From the NCBI GenBank assembly GCA_002167265.1, contig NHDJ01000003.1, positions 1 to 9,724 of the forward strand: DNA of 9,724 nucleotides, given 5' to 3'. A program made the position numbers and the translations under genes. The notes beneath the pieces are model-generated. The model had not been told where the DNA came from. It saw only the letters and a program-made list of their open reading frames with translations, and searched no databases. The DNA comes from Verrucomicrobia bacterium TMED56. Lineage in GTDB: Bacteria; Verrucomicrobiota; Verrucomicrobiia; Opitutales; Seribacteraceae. This document shows positions 1 through 6,872 of this stretch, one piece after another. How positions within the stretch are numbered: the stretch's first letter is position 1; each line of letters opens with the position of its first letter.

Positions 1-546
1 TCACTCTATGGAAACGGCGGAAATATCTACACCAAAAACGATCGATGGAAGGGGTATAGTAGTCAGATATACAGAGCTTCGGAATTGCAAACTCCTGCTC
101 AGCCTGGTCATTTCCTGCAGGAGTTTGGGCAATCAGATCGTGAAATCGCAGACAATGCAAACAAGCACGCTTCAGTGCCTCAGGCTCTCACTTTATTAAA
201 CGGCACATTTTACGGTGCAATATTTAATAAAGAATCTCCACTCATGAACAAACTTTCTGAAGCGATAGAACCGGAGGATAAGCTTAAGGTTTTATTTCTT
301 TCAATTTTGAATCGGGAACCGACAGCTGAAGAAATAGAAATTTGCCTTGCAGAACTTTCCCCATCTGCAACCAAATTAACAATAAATGTTCCGGATATCC
401 CGGATCATTTGTCGAAAGAAAAAAGAAAGGCTTTTAAAAAACAAATCGAAAAAAAACTCGCATGGGAGAAGTTTAATCGTAACCGCGAATATTTCGCAAT
501 CGCTTGGTCATTAATAAATACCCGTCAATTCTCTTTTGTGCAGTAA
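1..546 (+). CDS. DUF1553 (PSD1) domain protein, C-terminal fragment
   Basis: This is the 3' part of a larger gene; the frame is open from the first base, so the true start lies left of the window. The readable 181 residues are typical of the DUF1553 C-terminus: a segment reading RASELQTPAQPGHFLQEFG, then SDREIADNA, SVPQALTLLNG, an LxRxPTxEE stretch (LNREPTAEE) and a terminal AWSLINTRQFSFVQ, which is the usual family ending. The C-terminus is therefore complete. Family members are large exported planctomycete/verrucomicrobial proteins, often with an N-terminal cytochrome-c-like domain and a DUF1549 domain. They are almost always followed by a DUF1501 gene, as here after an 18-nt gap. The molecular function is not established; an envelope role, often near polysaccharide or sulfatase loci, is inferred from context in other genomes. 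Family assignment is firm; function is unknown. Confidence 0.9.
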   Translation, partial: SLYGNGGNIYTKNDRWKGYSSQIYRASELQTPAQPGHFLQEFGQSDREIADNANKHASVPQALTLLNGTFYGAIFNKESPLMNKLSEAIEPEDKLKVLFLSILNREPTAEEIEICLAELSPSATKLTINVPDIPDHLSKEKRKAFKKQIEKKLAWEKFNRNREYFAIAWSLINTRQFSFVQ

Positions 547-564
547 ATCCAAAAGAACATAATT

Positions 565-1869
565 ATGAAAATGAATTCTTCCCTTTTTTCTGATGAACTA
601 AATCGTAGAAGATTTGTATCTTTAGCTGCCAAAAGTTTTCTTGGAGTAAGCATTCTGCCTTGGGCATCACATAGCTCTCTCAATGGAGCCGGTCTTGGCC
701 TAAATCGACCACTTAACTATGCACCCAAGGCTAAGAATGTTATTTATCTCTACATGTCAGGCGGAATGACGCATCTTGACACATTTGATCCTAAAACCGG
801 TACTGAAACCGGCGGGCCCACTCAAACAATCAAAACGAATGCTGATGGAGTTCAGCTTGCAGAAAACCTGCCTCTACTTGCCAACCATGCAAATAAAATT
901 GCCGTTGTAAGGGGCATGACTTCCACCAAAGGGGCTCATCAACAAGGTAATTATTTTATGCATACAAGCTATGCACAACGAGCCACCATCGTGCATCCGA
1001 GTATGGGCGCATGGATGACCCGGTTAGACAGGAGGTTCAACCCAACTCTTCCGGGTGCTGTCGTGGTCGGAGGTGGAAGTAGGCATCCACTTTCTGGCTT
1101 TCTTTCCACATCCCATCAACCCCTTGCAGTTGGAAACCCAAATGAAGGACTTAAAAATGTAAAAAGGCTCTGGGGAATGACCGAAGAAAAGTTCGAGCAG
1201 GGACTTGATCTTTCACAGAGGTTAGATGGATCATTCACCCAAAAATATAACCTGGAGAAAGTTAATGCATACAGCGACATGTATGACGATGCCGTTCGCT
1301 TAATGAAAAGCAAAGATCTTCAGGCATTTGATTTAAAAGATGAATCCGAGTCTACTAGAGAATCTTATGGCTTAGATAACTTTGGCCAAGGTGTTCTTCT
1401 AGCCAGAAGGTTGGTTGAAAGACAGGTACGCTTTGTAGAAGTGCAACTGGGTGGCTGGGATACTCACCAAAATAATTTTTCAAGGGTACCCGAAAGGTGC
1501 TCCATTCTGGACCAAGCTCTATCCGCTTTGTTGGATGATCTCTCGAAACGTGGCTTACTGGAAGAGACATTGGTGGTTCTTGCGACTGAATTTGGAAGAA
1601 CTCCAAATATCAATGTAAATGATGGTCGTGACCATTATCCGAAAGCATTTTCATGTATGCTCGCAGGTGGAGGAATTCGAGGAGGCCAAGTCTGGGGTAC
1701 AACGGATGAGGAAGGTCGGGAGGTTATTGAAAACAAGGTGGAAATTCCTGACTTTAACGCGACTATTGCTTATGCTCTTGGCTTACCTTTAGATGAAATT
1801 ATCTACTCTCCCACCCGTCGCCCCTTTACTCTATCCGACAAAGGGCAACCACTGACTCAATTGATCTAA
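565..1869 (+). CDS. DUF1501 protein with Tat signal
   Basis: A complete 434-residue protein of normal family length. The N-terminus carries a twin-arginine motif (NRRRFVSL, residues 13-20) followed by a hydrophobic stretch to about residue 35, so Tat export in a folded state is predicted. Family hallmarks are visible: MSGGMTHLDTFDPK (64-77), GGWDTH (296-301), EFGRTP (342-347), GRDHYP (354-359), then an AGGGIRGG loop and a G-TTDEEG segment. The fold is related to the alkaline phosphatase/sulfatase superfamily, and the Asp/His residues in these motifs could bind metal, but no reaction is established for DUF1501. The gene lies 18 nt after the DUF1553 gene, so the two probably form one transcript, as is usual for this pair. 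The ATG at 565 is preferred because it places the RRR motif at a normal distance; the ATG at 571 is an alternative. No clear Shine-Dalgarno sequence is seen. Confidence 0.93.
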   Translation: MKMNSSLFSDELNRRRFVSLAAKSFLGVSILPWASHSSLNGAGLGLNRPLNYAPKAKNVIYLYMSGGMTHLDTFDPKTGTETGGPTQTIKTNADGVQLAENLPLLANHANKIAVVRGMTSTKGAHQQGNYFMHTSYAQRATIVHPSMGAWMTRLDRRFNPTLPGAVVVGGGSRHPLSGFLSTSHQPLAVGNPNEGLKNVKRLWGMTEEKFEQGLDLSQRLDGSFTQKYNLEKVNAYSDMYDDAVRLMKSKDLQAFDLKDESESTRESYGLDNFGQGVLLARRLVERQVRFVEVQLGGWDTHQNNFSRVPERCSILDQALSALLDDLSKRGLLEETLVVLATEFGRTPNINVNDGRDHYPKAFSCMLAGGGIRGGQVWGTTDEEGREVIENKVEIPDFNATIAYALGLPLDEIIYSPTRRPFTLSDKGQPLTQLI

Positions 1870-1987
1870 TTACTTAGGAACTAGATAAGTCTCAACAGTT
1901 ACTATCCTTTACCCTCGACGGAGACTTTACTCATCTGTTAAGAATAATTCCTTCCAAATTTAACTCAACCTACCAAATTACATAAAC
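1870..1987 (+). other. Intergenic gap between DUF1501 and cyclophilin genes
   Basis: A 118-nt non-coding gap. The only structure seen is a 7-bp inverted repeat (AAGTCTC at 1887-1893, GAGACTT at 1921-1927) with a 27-nt loop. It has no following T-run, so it is not a convincing terminator. A promoter for the downstream isomerase probably lies here but I cannot place one with confidence. Confidence 0.3.
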
Positions 1988-2578
1988 ATGAAGAAGTATT
2001 TTGCATGCTTACTGCTATTGCTTCCACTTGCCATGACAGAAGCAAAACCTAAGGCCGAAGACACACTAACGATTGAACTTAAAGACGGACCAGTCGTCAT
2101 TGAGTTGTTCCGAGATGTTGCCCCCAAACATGTTGAAAGAATTACAAAACTTGCAGAAGAAGGAAAATACGACGGAGTTGCTTTTCATCGGGTAATAGAC
2201 GGTTTTATGGCACAAACTGGAGATGTTGAATTTGGAAATAAAAAAGAATTTAGTGCAGGGCGTGCTGGTACAGGAGGTTCTGACTTACCCGACCTGAAGG
2301 AAGAATTTAATAATAAAAAGCATGTCCGGGGCACTTGCTCTATGGCAAGGGCAGCAAGCCCCGATAGCGCTAATAGCCAGTTCTTTATTTGCTTTGATGA
2401 TTCATCCTTTCTGGACGGTCAATACACAGTATGGGGGCAGGTGATCGAAGGTATGGATTATGTCGACAAAATCAAACGTGGATCTTCTTCAAGCAATGGT
2501 TCAGTCAATGAGCCGGACCATATGATCAAGGTTACAGTGGGCAAAAAATCCCAACCTGAGGAAAGTTCTAAGGAATAG
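1988..2578 (+). CDS. Exported cyclophilin-type peptidyl-prolyl cis-trans isomerase
   Basis: A 196-residue protein that catalyses cis-trans isomerisation of Xaa-Pro bonds, assisting folding outside the cytoplasm. Residues 1-19 form a Sec signal peptide (MKK, a leucine-rich core, then MTEA before KP), so the mature protein is periplasmic. Cyclophilin motifs are intact: FHRVIDGFMAQTGD (67-79 region) supplies the catalytic Arg68, Phe73 and Gln76 (equivalent to human CypA R55, F60, Q63), NSQFFI (129-134) supplies the substrate-pocket Gln/Phe, and FLDGQYTVWGQV follows. Phe141 sits where CypA has Trp121, as in many bacterial cyclophilins, which usually means weak cyclosporin binding. The C-terminal tail after about 185 is short, charged and probably disordered. 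The gene stands alone, 118 nt after the DUF1501 gene and converging on the leftward lipoprotein gene. Family assignment is very secure; the specific paralog name is not. Confidence 0.95.
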   Translation: MKKYFACLLLLLPLAMTEAKPKAEDTLTIELKDGPVVIELFRDVAPKHVERITKLAEEGKYDGVAFHRVIDGFMAQTGDVEFGNKKEFSAGRAGTGGSDLPDLKEEFNNKKHVRGTCSMARAASPDSANSQFFICFDDSSFLDGQYTVWGQVIEGMDYVDKIKRGSSSSNGSVNEPDHMIKVTVGKKSQPEESSKE

Positions 2579-2598
2579 AAATACGGGGTGTAATTTGG

Positions 2599-3348
2599 CT
2601 ACAACGCCGGTCCTGTTATTTCGTTGCAGGTCATATGGTAGAGCCCAACAAAAAATTCTTCATCCCACCTTTCTTCAACCGTTAATTGCCCGGTAACTCT
2701 GATGATCCGGTCCATCATAACTTCCACACCGTTGTTTGCACTTACCACAACCCAACCGTTGGCCTCCGGTGCCTGCCCAAAACAGCAACTCATTTGATCG
2801 GGTAACAACAGGAATTCCTTAACTTCATTGTTTTCATCGACAATCGTGGGAATCATAAAGCCTTCGATGGCTGTTTTTTCTCCGGATTTATCACGTAATC
2901 TTTTGGGTACTCTCTGGGCGTAAGCTGTGAAGTCAAATTCTTTGCCGTCTTTTTCCCAGTCCACTAAGTATTCAAAATTCATCATATCACGAAAAGCCAA
3001 TAGTTTATATTCACTGCCTTCTTCCAAGGGAGGAAGGTTTGAGACAATAGTTTCCTCAGTGAAATTTTGATCATTTGGCTGCGGTTTTCCATTCACAACC
3101 ATACCTTCTTCAATTACTTTCATTGAATCAAAGGATTGATTATTTTCGCTTAAAACAACCCTAGAATTATTTTCTTCAGTTTGGTTTACCTCTGTCGATA
3201 CACCATAAGTAATTTCAACAATGGGGTCGCCAAAAACTTTTTCATCAACTTCAACAGCATTTGAATCAGTTTGATCACTACAACCAAGCAGTCCTAAACA
3301 TATAGTCAGGAACAAAATTACATTCCTTTTCTTAGTTATGCTTCGCAT
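2599..3348 (-). CDS. DUF3299 family lipoprotein
   Basis: A 249-residue predicted lipoprotein. The N-terminus has KKR, a hydrophobic core and a LLGC lipobox, with lipidation expected at Cys23. Residues 24-105 are acidic, Asn/Glu-rich low-complexity sequence, probably a linker. The DUF3299 domain occupies about 112-245, including IEGFMIP (161-167), EFLLLPDQMSCCFGQAP (179-194) and a final GLYHMTCNEI (235-244). Cys188, Cys189, His238 and Cys241 are candidate metal or redox residues; this is inference. It lies downstream of the ABC permease gene on the same strand with a 64-nt gap, so it is probably the last gene of the ABC operon. DUF3299 proteins accompany similar ABC pairs elsewhere, including, as I recall, the Vibrio Zrg zinc system. 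Only 20 nt separate its stop from that of the convergent cyclophilin gene. The start ATG directly precedes RSITKKR and no Shine-Dalgarno is apparent. Confidence 0.8.
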   Translation of the reverse strand: MRSITKKRNVILFLTICLGLLGCSDQTDSNAVEVDEKVFGDPIVEITYGVSTEVNQTEENNSRVVLSENNQSFDSMKVIEEGMVVNGKPQPNDQNFTEETIVSNLPPLEEGSEYKLLAFRDMMNFEYLVDWEKDGKEFDFTAYAQRVPKRLRDKSGEKTAIEGFMIPTIVDENNEVKEFLLLPDQMSCCFGQAPEANGWVVVSANNGVEVMMDRIIRVTGQLTVEERWDEEFFVGLYHMTCNEITGPAL

Positions 3349-3412
3349 GAAATATTTGTTTTGTTGGAGGATACCTAGAATGCAAGAAAGATTCGATAGC
3401 TAATGGTTCTTT

Positions 3413-4636
3413 TTAAGAAACAGGGAGAAGGTTTTTAGCAAGATCTGACCTGTATGCCTGAATAGCTGTCCAAATGCCACCAAGCAAACCAATACCCACA
3501 ATCCCAGATAAAATGAAGACATCGGATGAATGTAGGTTTGTCGCATCTATCAAAACACCTGTTTCTTCCAGGATAATCCTCTGCGAAACCAACCCAATGC
3601 CTTGCATAACTAGAAAAGAGCCAAAGGATCCAGTCACAGAAATAATAAAGGTGTGGCCGAGAATAACCCCCATAACAATGAATCTGCTTGCTCCCAAACT
3701 TCGCAAGATTGCAAAGTCCCTTCTACGCTCATGCATGGAGGATCGCATGGTTGATGCCACCATAAGTACCCCTACGGACCCTACTAAATAGGCAATCACT
3801 TCAAGCACTCCGCGGAACCATCCCATTTTTTCAAAAAAGGAGGCCAATGTTGCGGCCACCGGCCAAGCTAGAGTGGCTTGATTTCCTTGCCTGTTGTATT
3901 TAATTTCCAAATTGAACCCAGTCGCTCCTCGAAGAGAAAGAAGTACTGCACTAACTGACTGAGCCAGTGCTTCATCATGACCCTCCATATGCTGAATTCC
4001 CTTAATTGGGACCCATATCACTTTATCAGCTGGCGTACCAGTTGGTTCGAGCAAGCCAACCACCGTGAAAACATCCTCATGTTGCGTATCCTCTTTAAAA
4101 TTCAAACCATGATATGGCTGAAAACGGTCTCCAATTTTGAGGTTCAATTTTTGGGTAACAAAAGATCCGACTAAAGCTTCCTTGGCCATGGATGAAAAAA
4201 TTCTACCCCTTCTTAGTTCATATCTTTGACCTTTTTTCCATTCATGCTCTACAAAAAGCCTTGGTTCCGTACCGACCAACCTGTATCCCAAATAATTATC
4301 TCCAACAGCTATGGGATAGGCCTCTTTTACTCCAGGAGTTTTTTTGATTAACTCATACTGCTCCCAGGGAAGGTTCCCTGGGGAAGAATCTAAATGAAAA
4401 AGTGCGTTTAAAATAAGTTGTAACTTTGAACCCCTCGCACCAAGTACTGCATCAAACCCACCACTTGCATTGTTAAAAGAAATCTGTGTCTGGTCTTGAA
4501 TTTTTATAGTACTTAAAAAAAGACCACCAGCCAGAGCGATTGAAAAAGCGGCTGCTATTGAGCCGAAGAGGTGTTGCTTAAAGCCTTTTACAGCAAGGAA
4601 AAGGATGAGCCCTGTTTTGGAATTAAAATTCATCAT
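3413..4636 (-). CDS. FtsX/MacB-type ABC transporter permease
   Basis: The membrane subunit of an ABC system of the MacB/LolC/FtsX type, which usually works by mechanotransmission on periplasmic or outer-membrane substrates rather than classic transport. From the ATG at 4636 it is 407 residues: one TM helix near 25-41, a large extracytoplasmic domain (about 45-275), then three TM helices (about 278-296, 319-347, 374-392). The conserved HERRRDFAILRSLGAS segment (302-317) lies between the second and third TM helices, and GARGSKLQLILNALFH with nearby GN(L/I)P resembles the permeases of DUF3299-linked ABC clusters. The frame is open to a TTG at 4693, but the ATGATG at 4631-4636 is preferred: it gives a normal short N-terminus before TM1 and overlaps the ATPase stop by 14 nt, pointing to translational coupling. 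The gene is sandwiched between the ATPase and the DUF3299 lipoprotein. Substrate unknown. Confidence 0.88.
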   Translation of the reverse strand: MMNFNSKTGLILFLAVKGFKQHLFGSIAAAFSIALAGGLFLSTIKIQDQTQISFNNASGGFDAVLGARGSKLQLILNALFHLDSSPGNLPWEQYELIKKTPGVKEAYPIAVGDNYLGYRLVGTEPRLFVEHEWKKGQRYELRRGRIFSSMAKEALVGSFVTQKLNLKIGDRFQPYHGLNFKEDTQHEDVFTVVGLLEPTGTPADKVIWVPIKGIQHMEGHDEALAQSVSAVLLSLRGATGFNLEIKYNRQGNQATLAWPVAATLASFFEKMGWFRGVLEVIAYLVGSVGVLMVASTMRSSMHERRRDFAILRSLGASRFIVMGVILGHTFIISVTGSFGSFLVMQGIGLVSQRIILEETGVLIDATNLHSSDVFILSGIVGIGLLGGIWTAIQAYRSDLAKNLLPVS

Positions 4637-5309
4637 CTTTGACTTGCACCGAATTAAGCTCTTCCCACTTAATCGATTGTTGAAAGCGCCCAATTATATT
4701 CTGGTCATGACTTACTACGAGTAAAGTACATCCATTCTGTTCACACAAAGATCGAAGCAAATCAATGGAGCCTGCGGCATTTTTTACGTCCAAATTACCA
4801 GTTGGCTCGTCGGCCAGCATTAACTTGGGATTATTGGCCAAAGCACGGGCAACTCCAACCCTTTGCTGCTGCCCAATCGATAATTGTGATGGAAAATAAT
4901 TCTCTTTTCCAGATATGCCCACCCAAGCGAGCAACTCTCTCGCACGATCCTTATTCGCATTTCCACCAATCGCCATGGCAACCATAATGTTTTCAAGGGC
5001 AGTGCATCCTTGAAGGAGGTAAAAGGACTGAAAAACATAACCCACTGTTATCGCTCTTGTTAGATCTCTATCTGACTCTCTCAAGCTTGTTATTTCTTGG
5101 TTCCCAAGGAATATCGATCCACTGTCGGCTTTTATGATACCAGCAATTAGATTTAGAAAGGTTGTCTTACCAGATCCACTTGGGCCTTCGATGGCTAGTT
5201 GGCTTGCCGCAGCCATTTCAAACTTCTCAACATCTACGACTGCTTGGAGATTACCTCTGCCCATAGAATATCCCTTCCTTAAATTTCTGATTTTCAGGAA
5301 TGTTTCCAT
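4623..5309 (-). CDS. ABC transporter ATP-binding protein, LolD/MacB type
   Basis: The nucleotide-binding subunit (228 residues) that powers the FtsX-like permease encoded next to it. All ABC motifs are present: Walker A GPSGSGKTT (42-50), Q-loop Gln94 in YVFQSF, signature LSIGQ (143-147) followed by QQRVGVARAL, Walker B LMLADEP (163-169) with catalytic Glu168, D-loop NLD (172-174) and the switch His201 in SHD. The length and the TGNLD motif are typical of the LolD/MacB/YknY class, which pairs with FtsX-like permeases. It is the first gene of a leftward three-gene operon; its last codons overlap the permease start by 14 nt. It is divergent from the DUF3570 operon across a long AT-rich gap. A candidate promoter lies about 30-60 nt upstream of its ATG. 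Specific substrate is unknown. Confidence 0.95.
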   Translation of the reverse strand: METFLKIRNLRKGYSMGRGNLQAVVDVEKFEMAAASQLAIEGPSGSGKTTFLNLIAGIIKADSGSIFLGNQEITSLRESDRDLTRAITVGYVFQSFYLLQGCTALENIMVAMAIGGNANKDRARELLAWVGISGKENYFPSQLSIGQQQRVGVARALANNPKLMLADEPTGNLDVKNAAGSIDLLRSLCEQNGCTLLVVSHDQNIIGRFQQSIKWEELNSVQVKDDEF

Positions 5310-5339
5310 AGTTAATCTATTAAGTTTCCCATACTCAAC

Positions 5340-5368
5340 TTTTTAGCCCGTTCTGCAAACCGAATCAA
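5340..5368 (-). promoter_or_regulatory. Candidate sigma-70-like promoter for the ABC operon
   Basis: On the minus strand TTGATT (5363-5368) and TAAAAA (5340-5345) are separated by exactly 17 nt and lie 31-59 nt upstream of the ATPase ATG, giving an expected leader of roughly 24 nt. The -35 box is good and the -10 box is poor. The inverted repeat at 5376-5413 would sit just upstream of it. This is a sequence-match inference only. Confidence 0.3.
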
Positions 5369-5375
5369 GAATCGT

Positions 5376-5413
5376 ATAATTATTAAGTAAATAAAACTAT
5401 GATTAATAATTAT
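5376..5413. repeat. Perfect 11-bp inverted repeat, possible operator
   Basis: ATAATTATTAA at 5376-5386 and its exact reverse complement TTAATAATTAT at 5403-5413 are separated by a 16-nt spacer. The arms are purely A/T. The repeat lies in the divergent region, just upstream of the candidate ABC promoter, a position suited to a dimeric regulator. There is also a TATAAT hexamer at 5375-5380 on the plus strand, overlapping the left arm. An ATG inside the spacer (5399) opens a 33-codon frame to 5500 that I do not recognise. AT-rich composition makes chance repeats more likely, so the regulatory reading is tentative. Confidence 0.35.
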
Positions 5414-5671
5414 GGATTATCTGATGAGAAACTTTGTCCATTAGAAAATCAAAAGGTTGAATTAAGGTATCGAAAATTTTGGTTCAATTATAGATCCTGA
5501 AATCAAAACTCATTTGAGAGGAGCTAAACTGACCTTTTTTAGATGAAATTTAAGAAAAAATGAACTGTTTGCCCGAAATCAATCTATAAACAAGAAAGTC
5601 GATTCCTTCAGAAAAAACCGAAAAATATATGAAGCCATACCTTCTAAGATCCGTAAACCAAAGATTTTATA

Positions 5672-5683
5672 GCAAAATTTTGC
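5672..5683. repeat. 12-bp palindrome upstream of the DUF3570 gene
   Basis: GCAAAATTTTGC is perfectly self-complementary. It overlaps a second inverted pair, ATAGC (5669-5673) and GCTAT (5687-5691). It ends 46 nt before the preferred GTG start of the DUF3570 gene and 10 nt before the alternative TTG. It could be an operator for the flavinylation-type operon; no regulator gene is in the window, so this is inference. Confidence 0.3.
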
Positions 5684-5729
5684 AAAGCTATCCTTGACCA
5701 TTATTGGTAAAATAGTGAATTCTTTTTCT

Positions 5730-6872
5730 GTGAAGATTCTCTCGATACCTATGTGGCTTTTGATATTCCGACTATTCGAGATATCAACTTGGGGTCAAAA
5801 TTACCTACGGGGAAAATACCGAGAATGGCTTGAGGATAACGACCGTATAGAAGTAAGGTCCTGGTATGGAGAAACTGAGGTCTCTCTTCAAAAGAATTGG
5901 TCTTTTGAATTTCTGGGAACCATCGATGCCTGGTCGGGTGCTACACCTTACGGTCTTCCACCAGAATTGGCTTCCAATCCGCGTGAATGGCTCAAAGAAG
6001 TGCCAGAGGAAATACGAAAGGCAGGCTTGTTTACCATTAACAAAATAACCAAAAAGCATGACTTTACCTTAGAATACGGAATTAGTGATGAGCCTGATTA
6101 CTTATCACGGAGCTATGCTTTCCAGCACTCCTTAAAACTTGCAGCCGATACATTTATTCTAACCTCTGGTTTTTCCCTTCAGGATGATTCAGTAAAGAAT
6201 TTCAGTGGTAATTTTGTAGATAAAAAAACGCCCACCATAGCTCTCGGCTTATCACGAATTCTTGATAAATTTACCAGCATAACTTTCAACCTCTCCTATT
6301 CATGGCCCAATGGATACCTAAGCGATCCTTATAAAGGCATACCTGTTAATCAAAGGTTTATTTTCTCACCAAATGATGTTTTCCTCTTTGAAGAAAACCG
6401 TCCAGGGCAGAGAAATGTCTTCGTTCTTTATTCGGAGCTATCAAGATATGTGGAAAGTCTAAATCTTGGCACCCATTTAAATTACAGGTATTTTCAGGAC
6501 GACTATGACTTAAAAGGGCATACCTTTGAAGTTGAAGGTAGTCGAAGGTTTGGTGATCATTGGATCATATCTCCGCGGTACAGATATTATCAACAGGATC
6601 AGGTTTCTTTTTACAGTCCAATAGTTCGAAAGTATGAATCATTCATGGATAGCCCAAATGCTTCACTTGGACCCTTTTACTCAGCCGATCATCGTTTGTC
6701 CTCTTTTAATTCTCATACATTTGGCCTTAAATTCTCATATTTTATAAAGGATAATCTTTTCGTCGATGCAGGCTACGACCGCTATTTGACCAACGGAAGG
6801 GATGGGAAGACGGATGAGCGCGTCTATCCGGATGCAAATATTTTTACCATCGGTCTTCAATTGGACTATTGA
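5730..6872 (+). CDS. DUF3570 protein, predicted outer-membrane beta-barrel
   Basis: From the GTG at 5730 this is a 380-residue exported protein. The frame is open to a TTG at 5694 (392 residues), and an ATG at 5751 is a third option. GTG is preferred because it gives a compact signal peptide: MKILS, a WLLIFRLF core, cleavage near TWG/QN. The rest is rich in alternating aromatic/polar strands with no hydrophobic helices, as expected for a beta-barrel. DUF3570 hallmarks are present: YLSDPYKG, a YRYFQDDYDLKGHTFE strand pair, SPRYRYYQQDQVSFYSP, FYSADHRLSSFNSHTFG, and a C-terminal hydrophobic strand ending in LDY. An early segment contains DAWSGAT (nt 5925-5945; residues 66-72), which fits the DxxSGAT flavin-attachment consensus used by ApbE. 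The stop overlaps the ApbE start by 4 nt. Function is unestablished; operon context points to an envelope redox or transport role. Confidence 0.85.
   Translation: MKILSIPMWLLIFRLFEISTWGQNYLRGKYREWLEDNDRIEVRSWYGETEVSLQKNWSFEFLGTIDAWSGATPYGLPPELASNPREWLKEVPEEIRKAGLFTINKITKKHDFTLEYGISDEPDYLSRSYAFQHSLKLAADTFILTSGFSLQDDSVKNFSGNFVDKKTPTIALGLSRILDKFTSITFNLSYSWPNGYLSDPYKGIPVNQRFIFSPNDVFLFEENRPGQRNVFVLYSELSRYVESLNLGTHLNYRYFQDDYDLKGHTFEVEGSRRFGDHWIISPRYRYYQQDQVSFYSPIVRKYESFMDSPNASLGPFYSADHRLSSFNSHTFGLKFSYFIKDNLFVDAGYDRYLTNGRDGKTDERVYPDANIFTIGLQLDY

Larger units (their letters stand above)
5310..5729. other. Long AT-rich divergent intergenic region
   Basis: About 420 nt (384 if the TTG at 5694 is the DUF3570 start) separate the divergent ABC and DUF3570 operons, which is long compared with the other gaps here. 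It contains the candidate ABC promoter, the inverted repeat at 5376-5413, a 33-codon unrecognised ORF (5399-5500), paired GGTTGAATTA/GGTTCAATTA segments around 5456-5490 and the palindrome at 5672-5683. No convincing RNA gene or known riboswitch is visible. Both operons presumably take their promoters from here. Confidence 0.5.

Noticed and set aside
1887..1927. 7-bp inverted repeat after the DUF1501 gene as a possible terminator
   Set aside because: The loop is 27 nt, the stem is short and no T-run follows, so it does not look like an intrinsic terminator.
4637..4693. Longer permease start at the TTG at 4693
   Set aside because: It would add 19 polar residues inside the ATPase gene. The ATG at 4636 gives a normal N-terminus and a short coupling overlap.
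5399..5500. 33-codon ORF in the divergent gap, considered as a small gene or a transposase remnant
   Set aside because: No recognisable motif, no ribosome site and a very short length; adjacent frames show nothing that extends it.
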